The translations under genes and the position numbers were made by a program. A stretch of DNA of 64,000 nt from Pteria penguin (Eukaryota > Mollusca > Bivalvia > Pterioida > Pteriidae), in contig CM068583.1 of the NCBI GenBank assembly GCA_035048485.1, forward strand, positions 51,387,790 to 51,451,789, read 5' to 3'. Under the pieces are notes generated by a model. That model worked only from the letters and a program-made list of their open reading frames with translations. It had not been told where the DNA came from and made no database searches. Positions 11,516 to 23,253 of the stretch are shown here, one piece after another (the first letter of the stretch is position 1; each line of letters starts with the position of its first letter).

Positions 11516-12339
11516 GGCAAATAGCGCTCATTTTCCTAATTTGCATGCGGTCATTTTGAAGCTATATATATGTACTATGTCTACCTTAAACTTGACGGGG
11601 AACCAACCAAAAATCCATAATACTCACTGTTTTGTGTTGAAGATAAATCAATACTTATTATGACACTAAAAGTAACATCAAATTTTGAGCGAAATTTGAC
11701 AAAGTCCCGTCACTTTTAGGATGAAATTATGAAGCGATAATGTCCATTCACTCCATGTAAAGAATCTGCAAAAATCGAAAAAAAGCCAAATTTGCATTTT
11801 AAATGCATTAGAAAATATTACGAGCCATATATTTGTCTGGTCCGTTTCGGAGAGTTTGAGATAAGAAATTCCGCACCTTTGGGTCAAAAATTGGACATTT
11901 TTGAGAAGCATAGGCGCCATATTGTATTCGCGCAGTGCCAACTAGGTCCATATCGTCAAGCTACGTGATGCGCATAAGATTTGCACACATCAATAAACTG
12001 AGCACCATTCTGCCATATGGGCCTTGCCCAGATACCCGTCCATAAATCTATCGATACCAAGGGTTCAAAATTGTGAAGTTTTGATAATCAACATAAAATT
12101 ACCTAAATATATAGATTTGAGCATTTTTAAAAACAGTTTTATGTTAGATATGAATTAATATATATACAGCAGTCTAGAGATCTCGAAAGTAGAAAATGAC
12201 ATTTTAAGTTTCGAATCCATTTAGTATTAATGACTAAATCAGTATTAATAAATTAGCAACATTTTAATTTGTCTTTACCATCACAAATTATTATGATTAT
12301 AACGAGTGACTTCAATTTCGATACATGCAGATAATAAGA

Positions 12340-12800
12340 AACAAACAAGCATACAAAAAGACATCACAGAAATATTCCACTGTAAAGCAGTTGAGGCACC
12401 TACTTACGACGGTTAGTTGAAATGACAATTGTTACTTCATTGGTGTGGTTAACTGTCCCAACCCCCCCCCCCCCCCCCCCCCCTCACCACAGAAACAGTA
12501 TAATCCAATAACACACGTTAAAAAACCTTCTATGAAGAAATCAAGGACCATTCTACTGAAGTTAAGAGGTAAAAATATACGAATATTATTATGGATTAAA
12601 TATAAATATACATACAAAAACGAGTGACATTAACTTTAGCCAATCGTGCTCGAAAAGGGGAAAAAGGTCCCTGATCTGTGAGAGTCCCGACTAATAGGCA
12701 AAAGCCACAAGGTTCAAAACCTTATATCTCCTGAAAGGTAAAGACTAAGCCCTTCACAGAGCCCCTGACTGCCATATTAGTGTGCAGCTATCAAGCAAAC
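12340..12800 (-). repeat. Fragment of the GIPMGTN-type retroelement family (3' part)
   Basis: Segments around 12355-12450 (3' UTR part) and 12640-12790 (TGATCTGTGAGAGTCCCGACTAATAG and following) align in order with the copies at 14540-16560, 16600-19470 and 36826-37283. They are in antisense orientation and interrupted by a C homopolymer (12463-12483). The coding frame is destroyed. Confidence 0.55.
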
Positions 12801-14110
12801 AAGTCTACAACATTAGAGGTGCCCAATAAAAGATCTTTGTATCTGATTTGCTGTATATTTCTATGGTAACATCAGTTTTCTTATGTTTTCATTTTGTCAC
12901 CTGTGAGAAATACCGAAACAAGGTGGCACGATGTTAACACTATCGGAACGCTATCGCCTTTTTTCACATAATAGATTCTGAAGCCCCACGGCACAGCGAT
13001 TCCTCGTACGAGTACAATGTGAAATTAGGCGAAAAAAAGTTCAGAGGATTGTTTTTGTAATTTAGGATATGGGAGGTTCACTATGAAAGTAATGCGCTTC
13101 TTAACGAACATTATAAAAGCATAAAGGCAATTCAGCAATTATAGCGAAGCTTCACTTTTATTTATTTGTTAGAATACTGGAATCGAATCAGAAGAAAATC
13201 GAAATGACATTTAACCAATGCACGTGCGTAGACTTTGCCATGAAAAAATCATACGAGATCACCCATACAAAGAGAAACAAATACAGACAAAAAGAGACAA
13301 TGACGATAATTGCCGGAAATGGACGAGTTATTACGATTGGATGTTAACAGTGGATCGGGTTTCCAAATGGAACCGTTGTATGACGTTTGACTGATAATGA
13401 GTGCACTTGTTCGATAACAAAAACAAGAATTCATCAGATGATAATGAATCAACTTTCTTCGATTCCTTGCTTTACAGTCCTGTAATTTAACTCTAGACAG
13501 TGCTTTGTAAATTCATCTTTTCTTAAAGTAATCTTAAGGCATTTATTGCAAGTCTGTTTATAAGCTGGACACTTTTCTCTATGACTATTGCACGGATGTG
13601 ATCTTCCACAATAGCGATATGCTTGAGTAATTAATTTAGAGTTTCATTGGTTATCCCTACGTTTGTCATTTCTAAGGGGTTGTCTTGTCTTACCTTCGGC
13701 TTGACTTTAGCCATGCATTTCAGTTGATATTCAGACTTTTCTCTGGACAGGCATATATCTGCAACGTTGAAGGTCTAGCTATTTCTTCTTTTAACAATTT
13801 TCTACGAGTGTGGTTATTTTGGACATCAATAATAATACATTCTCAAATCATCTTATCCTCCATGTTTCCATATTAGGGTGATTTTGTAGCATACACATTT
13901 CTGCAACATACCAGAGACATATACACACACATGTATCTCTGAACATACACACAGATCCGTTCCTGGTTTCTACAGTAGAATATGTAACGCTCATATACGT
14001 TATGTGACCTTTACAATAGGTGTCTATTGCTTTGCCTATATCCTTCTTGTCCTCTTCGTGATCACATTGGAGTCCATCTGCAACAAGTACCCGCCAGTTC
14101 TTAAGCATTT
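12801..14110. other. Intergenic, little recognised
   Basis: Only the imperfect CAGAGACATAT hairpin at 13912-13939 stands out. No exon was recognised. Confidence 0.4.
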
Positions 14111-14119
14111 AATGTAATA

Positions 14120-14270
14120 CAGTGGCGGATCCAGAATTTCCGAAAAGGGGGAGGGCAAATGGGTATTAGCCAAACTTCTCAGCCATTTTTGGTGCAAAAT
14201 CTGGATTTTTACTAGCAAATATGTGACCAAAAGGGGGGGGGCCCTCCTCCCCCCTCTAAATCCGCCACTG
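14120..14270. mobile_element. MITE with CAGTGGCGGATCCAGA ends
   Basis: The left end CAGTGGCGGATCCAGA is mirrored at the right as TCTAAATCCGCCACTG. The flanks share TAATA (14115-14119 and 14271-14275), extendable to GTAATAC because the terminal bases are ambiguous. The interior has G-rich and C-rich blocks. It is related to the MITE at 61121-61300, which has the same GCGGATCCAGAATTT subterminal sequence. Confidence 0.82.
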
Positions 14271-14539
14271 TAATACATCTGAGTTGGGTAGGTTTCTCCC
14301 GTAATCCAGTTTACGTCATGTATTAAAATGCTGTTTGGATAAAGAAAGGGTGTTGATTTTGAAATTATTTTCTTGAAATCAGCATAATTTTTGTTCTGTA
14401 TGAATTGATGTCAACAAGCTACAGTTTGGAATTAAGGACATAGACATAAAACGTGATTATAGTCATATGAACACAGAAAACATTACAAAAATGTTTTATC
14501 GTATTGCATTTACGGAACCGACTAGGCTGGTCAATTAAA

Positions 14540-16560
14540 GTGACAAGGATCAACAATCTCTCAATACGAGAGGTTATAAAAATCTAATGCGATGCGTTTG
14601 ATGGAATAATATGCTAGTATAAAAATATGTTAAGCGATACGAAGTTCTGCTCGTCCGTTCGCGAGCTCAGATCCTTGATTTGTAGAAGTCTCGATTAACA
14701 GTCAGAGGGAACGAGGCTAAGAACCTTGTCTCCTCTGAAAAGCATTGAGCAAGACTCGTTATATCTCCAACCGCCCTGTTATTCAGCGTGCAATATCCAA
14801 GTTGATGTTTGTACACACCTGCCAACTGTTCCGATTTTGGCGGAATTTTCCCGATTTTTACATGCTAATTCCGCATTCCGGATTTAGACTTGTCCGTTCG
14901 GCTTTCGGCCAACATTGCGCACTTTAGATTTCGTAGTGGAGAGAAGCGGAACTGAAATCGGACGCATGCGTGGAGATTGTGGAATTACCTATCTTTTTTC
15001 GTCACACTCTTGTAAACGCTTAACGATAAGTTTTTAACGACCCATCTTTGACCTGGCCGAGGACGAACATGAAAAAAACGAAGACAAACATGGCGTCCTC
15101 AGTACAGAAGCAGAAACAAAATGCAAGGACCGGGACCGACAAAGGACAAAAACAACAATACTGACAGTGGCGATAGCTAAGACGAGACGTCGCCTAAAAA
15201 GAAAAATAGTGTACACGGGAAACAAAACTTCAGAAACGAATACGTTTCTCATTTTTACGGGGTCGTTGCCCAAAGTAAAGGGGGGGGGGGGGGGGGAGTT
15301 CGCTTACTGTATGGTGTGCAGATGTGATTTTACTATCTTCCATGGGGGATCAAAGACATTACCAGACATATTGGGAATCAAAAACACCAAAACACTTTGG
15401 TTTCTGAACAACAGAATGAGAAAATATCGACGTTTTTCTCAAAGGCTTCATAGACAACTTTCTGGACTTTCTTCGCCTTGTGGCATCAGTGTTCACCCTT
15501 TTGTTTGTTATTTCCAGGAAGGAGACTTGTGTTTGTTATCAAAAGTGTTCAAAAACGGTATAATCTTTTATTCTTTTCTCTGTGGAATTTGTTGATAACT
15601 GTCAATATGTGAGGTCATTTTATGGTCGAAAATTGAAAATTTTTCTCAGCGACAACGAGGGGGGCTGCGCCCCTGACCACCCTCTGTTCCTCTTAACCGC
15701 CTTCTAGGGTTGGCAGGTATGTTTATATAACGCTGAGGAAAAGCCTAATACAAAACCTATGGTCTTTACGATAATCTCGGACTTATACTGTCGTTGCGAT
15801 GTCGAAGGCGTTTAACCATTTTTGAACCCAACACTATGAAATATCGGAACATTTGACTCTCAAGTTTATACACTATATCATCGTAGAAAATCAGGTGTGA
15901 AATTGCGCTGGATAGATGCTAAAGCATATCATACACATTGGGGGCACGGGGTCATTGCATCTACGACCTGTGGATACATATTATTGAAAAGTCACATTTC
16001 CGAATTTATGCAAAATGTCTGAATAAAATTTACCATAAGTGTTTTGAAGTTTATGATATCTATACCCTGAGTCAGGAGTTTCAAAGTGACTTGAATCTTT
16101 TTGTGTGAAAATCTAGACCTTTAGTGTAGGTTCTAGCAAATCAAACTAATTGAGTGATCGTCAAATACCCGACATCACACATTTTGGCACACTTGTTCAT
16201 TATGACCTCATAAATAAATGGCCCGTCAAACATGAATTTAACAATGACGTCACAATGGAACTACGTACAGAGCGTGGTTAAAGTTGGATCTGGCGACCCT
16301 TCATTTAATTTGTATAAATGCCATATGATGGGAAATTTGGGACATCACATCTGAATAAGGGAAATTTACAATAGGAAATCCCAAGTCCCACGTTTTGGTT
16401 TTGTTTAAATAAAGTCAAGTGGATGAATGTCAGTAATAAATTTTTCAAACTCAGGGCTATCAATTACTAAAATATCAGCGATATATCTAGTGATGCCATT
16501 ATTAAACTTATCAATAAGGTCGAACCTTATCGAAGTTTGAATGGAATGCATGAAGTCCCT
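14540..16560 (-). pseudogene. Reverse-transcriptase retroelement copy, decayed, interrupted by a hAT remnant
   Basis: Read on the minus strand from the high end, a frame at about 16520-16405 encodes DKFNNGITRYIADILVIDSP, a reverse-transcriptase active-site block in which the expected YxDD has become YIAD. Further down, ITQLVxFAR...LDFHTK (about 16160-16100) and a C-terminal region (14640-14800) follow, with many stops and frameshifts. The same order of blocks occurs in the other copies in this window. The family has GIPMGTNCAPL and ISQLVRFAR signatures that I recall from mollusc and cnidarian reverse transcriptases; a link to Penelope-like elements is only a guess. Confidence 0.75.
14814..15721 (+). 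mobile_element. hAT-type DNA transposon remnant with BED-like zinc-finger start
   Basis: The ends CACACCTGCCAAC and GTTGGCAGGTATG form a 13-bp inverted repeat with one mismatch, as in many animal hAT elements. The flanks are ATGTTTGTA and ATGTTTATA. An open stretch on the plus strand (about 15060-15330) reads ...FTGSLPKVK then AYCMVCRCDFTIFHGG, like the N-terminal BED-type zinc finger of hAT transposases. No transposase core follows, so it is an internally deleted, non-autonomous copy. A G homopolymer near 15280 may add a frameshift. It is nested in the retroelement copy at 14540-16560. Confidence 0.72.
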
Positions 16561-16942
16561 CTCATAACAATATAAAAGTGAAAGAGAAAGGCATCTGACT
16601 TAGCTTTAGGGCAGAAGTTACCAAAGAGATGTACAATAAAAGTAATAAGTAATGAAATACGCAAAAATATTTATTGTACGACAGATGCGATACCGACTTA
16701 GGACGGGCAATCGAGTAACAAAGGATACTCAATTGGTGTGGTCAACAGGTGTACGGGCCTACCTTCCCACTCATCGCAAATGCAGTACAATCAAAAGACA
16801 CACATAAAAAAATCTATAAATAATCATCCATATAGAGAAAAAAGATCAACGAGTATACCAGGTTGAGAGATCATAAAAATCTATAAACACTAGTAGTCAT
16901 ATAGAGTAAGATTAGGATTTCAAAAATATATAGAGCGACATC

Positions 16943-18104
16943 TATGGAAAGCCAAAGGGTTCAATATGCTATCTATGTAGTTATGTACTTGTTGTTGTGA
17001 AATGCTTTATTGTATCATTGTAAACATTAAAATGTTAATCCGTAACTTGACATTTGCAGTACATAACTGTTCGTTTACAAAATGAAGATGTAAGATGTTG
17101 TCTGTGTAAATGTACAACAAGTGAATGCTTTATTCGTTCATTGTAATTCAAAATGTATATCTCCGTAATTCTTATCTGATCTTCCGTAAATTGCAGTTGC
17201 GAGTTTTCAGAAACTTGTTATTAATTTTGTTGATCCGTGCAATGTTAGTTCGACATTCGTATTTCATCATTCGTGATTTGTTTTTCAACATATGTACGGT
17301 AATGCACCATTATGACGACAGAGGGCGCTCACTACGGTGAATCTTTTGTGAAACAGACTATAGAATCTATAGGGATAGTGTACTTAGCGGAGTGGAGCTA
17401 TGCTGTGACGTCAGCTGTACATACATTGTAATCTTGAAAGTTGCCATATACATGTATTTTAAAATTATGTGTGAAAATTGTAGATCTTATAGCATTTGCA
17501 ATTTAGAAGTAGAGGTCAGCACACTTGTGGACCTAAGGCTAAGCTAATGCCCTAACATGTGCTTTCGATCTCCATCTAGAGTGAATTTTATCAATTCTAA
17601 AATCAAGGCATAGGGAGTCTAGTAAAAAGGCGGTTTCGTTAATTTGATAAATGATAGGGGCCTAGTACATTTAAATTGACAATAGGCGGTGAATCGCTCT
17701 CAGACTTGTTATTTATATTGCGTTGTTTTCTTTTATACTGTACTTGAAAAATATCATCAAACATAGAAAAGGGGGGGGGGTGTTAAGGGGCAGGAGAGGA
17801 GAGGCAAGGGGGACGGAGGGGAGAGAGGAAGAAAAATATATAGTGGGGGAGGGTCTTATACTTCTTTTAAAAACGACAAAAATATCGCACTGGATACGGC
17901 AGGAGATAGAGGTTGGAGAGGGGTTCACCCCTCACAGAGATTTGTAAATACTGCTGGGCCCTGCATGGTGTTTTATGGCCTTCCCTAAATAAACTGCTTT
18001 AGCTTATAGTTTCTATTTATAAATTTCTTGGTGAATTCAATTTTTAAGGTAATCTAAAAACCCTCCCCCACTATATATTTTTCTTTGTGTTTTCATTTCA
18101 CGAG

Positions 18105-18135
<31 letters not shown>

Positions 18136-18831
18136 CTCAGAGGGGGGAAGGGGGGGGGTTATAATTATCCTGTGAACAAAACCACCATTTTACTAGACTC
18201 CCTTCACTCTAGTCTAGATGGAGATCGAAAGCACATGTTAGGGCATTAGCTTAGCCTTAGGTCGACAAGTGTGCTGACCTCTACTCCTAAATTGCAAAAG
18301 CTATAAGATCTACAATTTTCACACATAAGTTTAAAATATATGGCAAATTTCAAGATTATGTATAGCTGACGTCACAGCATAGCTCCACTCCGCTAAGTAC
18401 ACTATCCCTATAGATTCTATAGTCTGTTTCACAGAAGATTCGCCGTAGTGAGCGCCCTCTGTCGTCATAATGGTGCATTACCGTACAAATGTTGAAAACA
18501 AATCACAAATGATGAAATACGAATGTCGAACTAAAATTGCACGGATCAACAAATAACAAGTTTCTGAAAACTCGCAACTGCAATTTACGGAAGATCAGAT
18601 AAGAATTACGGAGATATACATTTTGAATTACAATGAACGAATAAAGCATTCACTTGTTGTACATTTACACAGACAACATCTTACATCTTCATTTTGTAAA
18701 CGAACAGTTATGTACTACAAATGTCAAGTTACGGATTAACATTTCAATGTTTACAATGACCCAATAACGCATTTCACAACAACAAATACATAACTACATA
18801 GATAGAATATTGAACCCTTTGGCTTTCCATA
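16943..18831. mobile_element. Large foldback element: ~0.65-kb terminal inverted repeats, 6-bp target duplication
   Basis: The left arm (16943 to about 17610) and right arm (about 18195 to 18831) are nearly perfect reverse complements, beginning TATGGAAAGCC and ending GGCTTTCCATA. The 6-bp GACATC flanks both ends (16937-16942 and 18832-18837). The related, uninterrupted retroelement copy at 37208-37220 reads GGCGACATCAAC, which acts as an empty site and supports a 6-bp duplication. The central loop (17611-18194) holds a purine-rich G-run tract, a (GA)n microsatellite and its own inner inverted repeat (17834-17853 against 18064-18083). It encodes no transposase. Confidence 0.93.
17765..17855 (+). 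repeat. G-rich polypurine tract inside the foldback loop
   Basis: Starting with a run of 10 G, this stretch is almost pure purine and contains many GG to GGGGG blocks spaced by 1-8 bases, so a G-quadruplex or triplex could form. A (GA)n run and further G blocks follow at 18104-18159. Confidence 0.7.
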
Positions 18832-19484
18832 GACATCAACATGACGTAACTGTGTTCTGCTTCAGGAAGCGAGCTCAGACCCTTGATCAGTAGGAGTCCC
18901 GACTAACAATCAGAAGAGACGAGTTTTGGGATCATGCTTCCTCTGAAAAGGTTCAGACAAGGCCCGTCATGGAATCCCAACCGTCCTATTAGTCAGTGTG
19001 CAAAATTCAGGGAAAAGTCTGCATTATGCTGTTTAATGGCCCAATACAAAACCAATAGTCTTAGCGATAATCTTAGGGTCATATTGTCGATGAAGATTAG
19101 ATTCGGACAAAATTAAGTTATCATAATATATGACCCTCTTTAATTTGTAAGCTAGATCACCGTAGAAATTGGGATGGGAAATTTCGTTAGAGACAAATTG
19201 TTGAAAACTAGTGTCTCCGAATTTAGATCTATAAAATTTTTCAAAAGTTTTTCTAAATTTATGGTATGTGTATTACTTAGTCAATGGTTTCGATGTGATT
19301 TGTAAATTTTTAGTGTGAAAGTCTAAAACGTAAATGCAAGCTCTAAAGAACCTAACCAACTGAGAAATATAAATACCATACGATGGGAGTATAAATCTGT
19401 TATAAGGGGAGCGCAATTAGTGCCCATAGGAATCCCAGTAATCTGCACATAAATATTATCTATCAAAATGGGATGACATTACAT

Positions 19485-19560
19485 ACGTACAAAAGAGAAA
19501 ACAGAGGACATCTGACAAAGCTGTATGGCACAAACCACCAAGGATTTGCACACAAAAGTC
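19485..19560 (-). repeat. Isolated 3' end of the same retroelement family
   Basis: AGAGAAAACAGAGGACATCTGACAAAG...ACCACCAAGG matches the 3' ends at 36826-36890 (antisense) and 28985-29070 (sense). It is followed by a perfect 22-bp tandem duplication at 19556-19599. Confidence 0.65.
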
Positions 19561-19639
19561 CAATATTTATAATTATCAAGTCCAATATTTATAATTATCT
19601 TATTGCTTGTTTGAGAAAAATCCAGAGGTATACCCTTCT

Positions 19640-20135
19640 GACGCTCCTGTGTTAATTTTATGGACCGAAGATTCTTTGCTTTCAATAATCACTTTCAGAT
19701 GTCTTGATGAATGATAATCAGATATCCATAATATATCATTTAATGGCAAAATTTGAAATAATATAATTGATATTCCAATGGGCACTAACCGGGCTTCATA
19801 TATAGTAGACATGTTTATGTATCATTGTGCCAGGAGTTTCATGATACGACTTCAAACATCAAAACGTACAGACCTTATCGACATGTTTAATGACAAATGA
19901 TATATTAACACTTGATAACCATAAGGTTTAAAGATACATTAGTGATATTCATTCACCTGAACTTCAGTTATGCTTAGCCAAAAGGTGGTTAACCACATCA
20001 TATAAGTGACGATATCCATTTCAATTAATCACACATATGTGGTACCACATCTGTATTACAAATCGCATGGTGACGTCTTTTTGATATTCTGTATGTTCGT
20101 GGGGACTTTTCACACAACCGAGTCAGAAATCTTTT
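19640..20135 (+). pseudogene. Third copy of the reverse-transcriptase retroelement, opposite orientation
   Basis: On the plus strand DIPMGTN (about 19768-19790) is followed by a DMFMYHCARSFM block (about 19808-19845) and DLIDMFND, the same motif order as in the family. The 3' end of the family (TTCTGTATGTTCGTGGGG...TTTGAC) lies at 20088-20140. It stands head to head with the minus-strand copy at 16600-19470. Confidence 0.62.
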
Positions 20136-20219
20136 GACCTTTCTAGTAGATGTCATATAGTGTTTGCACAGTTGAGGTCTGTAAAATGTACCAAACATAT
20201 TCAAGTCTAACAATTCAAG

Positions 20220-21530
20220 GTAGGATCGAAGCTTACACCATCTGCTATTTTAATAGAAGACAATACCTGAATTCACCATATACAATGTAAGAAATTTCAT
20301 GAACCACAGAATATCCAAACCAAAGAAGTTCACACCGATTAACTCACGTTTTGGCAAGAACTAATGTAAAACTGACAAGAACAATTGAATAGAATTCATT
20401 TATTAATCGTAAGTGTACTCGAGATAAATATATCCTGATGAATTGACCGTAGTTAATATTATTGTAGTAGAGTGATTATTACATATTTGTAATAAATATC
20501 AGGGTATTTTCTTGTATTGTATTGTTCTTTTATAATACTTACTATTTTGATCCTTTTTTAGATCTGAAGGGATTTTCCCTACATACTTTTCTATTTTTAT
20601 AACAGGAACAAGTATGACATTACTGAGGTCAGTTATTGTATAACATTACCTGTCATTGGTCAAGCATAATTCAACTTTAAAACTCTTTTCATTGGTTATA
20701 TTTTTCCCACCAATTTATAGTCAGTGGTCTATATTGGTCTATGTTTATTTTCATAAGAAGAGATTTGTAATTTTCATCTTAAATCATCTATTGACTGTTT
20801 GCCATCTGATGTATATTTTTCACAAGAGCCTTGTATCGTATACAGGTAATTATTGTGTGAATTATTATTGAATTAATCATTGTTTGAATGTGTGATTTTC
20901 TGTTTGATAATCATATTTTTGTGATTTCTAATTGTGTAATTTTGAGGAATGAATTATATTTTTCATACAGATATATTTTTGGGAACTGTATAATTCATAT
21001 ATGTTTAGATACTGTAATTTTATTTTGTATTTATTATTGTTATTATAAATTTCCAGGACTGTTTATATTATCTGGAATAAAATCATGAACCTAGACTACT
21101 CTTGTCATCATATTTGACCACTACAACATTATCACCTATGATAATGAAAATATAACATCATATATAAATAAGATATATAACTATGAACAAGTAAATCAAC
21201 ACGATTGTCTTGGGTCACTGACAGATTGTCAGTATAAACTGAATGTCATTAAAATTGACATTCACAAAATCTATACATTTGACTGTGTAGAGTAAGAAAA
21301 AAAGAGGAGTTACTGGCTCAGTTATGTGGCAGAAGTCACCATGGAGAAAAACATAAATATTAAATAGTAGTAATGATTGATAGATGTTTACCATATGAAA
21401 ATAAGAGATTTGCTAAAAAGGCCATATCAATTTACATTTATATTTTGACTGCCATCACAAAAGTGTTAAGTCAAATCTCTTATCTTTATATTATATCTTA
21501 AAAAATAAATATTAGAACATGTATACGTTA
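20220..21530. other. AT-rich intergenic DNA, nothing recognised
   Basis: There is no supportable exon or repeat here. The short open frames at 20656-21088 are low-complexity and AT-driven. Confidence 0.4.
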
Positions 21531-21531
21531 T

Positions 21532-21710
21532 AATTTTGTGCACCAGATGAGCATTTCGACAACGTATGTCTCTTCGTAGCCGAAAAGGTGAGCCAAAGAC
21601 AAAGCTATGCATGAGGGAGAAAAATGATTTACAAAATTTCATGACTGAAAATTTTAAGTATATATTTAACGTCAGTTAAAAGTTAAAAGCACTGTAAACT
21701 AGACGTATAA
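21532..21710 (+). repeat. Dispersed repeat with TTTTGTGCACCAGATG start
   Basis: TTTTGTGCACCAGATGAGCATTTCGAC is followed by AGACAAAGCTATGCATGAGGG and ends near AAAGCACTGTAAAC. The same order occurs at 25474-25745, and the first block alone at 42280-42312. Confidence 0.75.
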
Positions 21711-22319
21711 AATAATAACAGTACAAATGCAGATCCAGAAAAAAATTGCTGGGGAGGGATAGTTGTCCAGCCCACAAATTGGCAATTTCACCAGAAAAAT
21801 AGACCGATTCCCGCATCTCATATCTCTCCAATGTGATCCACCTGTATAAGTTTTCAAGTCATGCAATGATTTTCAAATACAAATGGTAAAATTTGATCAA
21901 CCTGTTTTTATTTGCTGTCACTCTACATAGACACATATAGACAGACAAGAGATAGTACTGTGTATATTTGAACCATTTATATGATGAATGGAGTGTTCGA
22001 TTTAGGGATTATCGCGCTAATTTAAAGGTCATTTCACGAGAATTTCATGAGTAAATTGAGATATTTTCGTTTGTAAGTTTATTTAATTTTATAAGGTAAT
22101 TCATTATTATAATACTTGTACATATTTTTGGACAAGGTCAGGTGTGTTTCTTTTGAGTAATCTAGTAACATGGCATAGATGTTATTAAGTTGGAAATAAT
22201 AACATAATTTCGGACACGTTCCATAATGAATTACTTTGGATTATAATTAAGGTGTTTCAAAGGCGGTTATTAATTACTGGTGTATTTTCTTTCGATGGTA
22301 TACATATGCTGATCGATTG

Positions 22320-22480
<161 letters not shown>

Positions 22481-22584
22481 GTGACACGGAGTGTTACTCT
22501 GTTATCATCGCCGTTCTGGGTGCTGTCATATTGAATTCTTGGGATTCACCCCTTTGCTCATGTAATCCTACACTAAGGAAATAG

Positions 22585-23250
22585 GAATGTTTATACCAGA
22601 GTTGAACAAACACGATAATTAATTTTAGACATACTGGTATATGTTTTCATTCAGTCGTTGATTACTACGCACTGATCGCATCTTTTCGGGCCTTTCCGAC
22701 GGCCCTTGCCAACCTCAATAACAACATGCTTTTGAATACGTTATTCTGAAAAATTTATGTTTTAATTGATTTAAGTTGGACAAGAGACCTTCCTGTATTG
22801 TAAACATTCTACGTAAGCTTCACCATAGCTAGGTGTTAACGTGACCACATTTGCTGCCTACATTTTCCCAATTTGCATATATAAGATTTATACAGGACTT
22901 GTCGTATAATAATCTTTCATTTCAAAAATTCGACGGGTTAAATATTTATAACTTGTTTAATATATAATCTTTAAAATAATAATAAAGACATTGCATTTTA
23001 TATGATCTACAACAAAACATTCTATGTACATTGTGATTGTATCTAGTCTCAAGGTTTTAAATTTTCAATAAATTTCTTACTGAAAAATTAAGATTAGGGG
23101 ATAAACGTACTGTGTTTGATTGTTTGATTGACTTGACATCGTATCGTAAACAGCTGAATAGGCAGTTTTGCTGCGGCGTGGCGAGATGAAATAACATACT
23201 GGAAAGCATGATGCATGGTGGTACGTCATCATGTCATGTACGTTGTCAGT
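22585..23250. other. Intergenic, nothing recognised
   Basis: This is AT-rich sequence between the ATA/TAT microsatellite and the satellite-bearing element. No exon or repeat can be supported. Confidence 0.35.
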
Positions 23251-23253
23251 TTT

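Larger units (their letters stand above)
16600..19470 (-). pseudogene. Second reverse-transcriptase retroelement copy, split by a foldback element
   Basis: The 3' part (16600-16942) and the coding part (18838-19470) are one copy split by the foldback at 16943-18831. On the minus strand the coding part reads ITGIPMGTNCAPLITDLY (about 19440-19390) and then jumps directly to PSYGIYISQLVRF (about 19388-19345). The segment carrying the catalytic YxDD is therefore deleted. Downstream LDFHTKNLQITSK, NFYGDLAYKL and a C-terminal LLVGTPTDQGSEL follow in shifting frames. Confidence 0.78.

Noticed and set aside
12445..12627. Proline-rich open frame
   Set aside because: Translation of a C homopolymer in a decayed repeat.
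15034..15273. 79-codon minus-strand frame in the hAT remnant
   Set aside because: It is the antisense of the better supported BED-like frame and has no family resemblance.
20656..21088. Two hydrophobic frames that could be membrane proteins
   Set aside because: They are short, AT-driven, rich in Phe/Ile/Tyr and without splice context.
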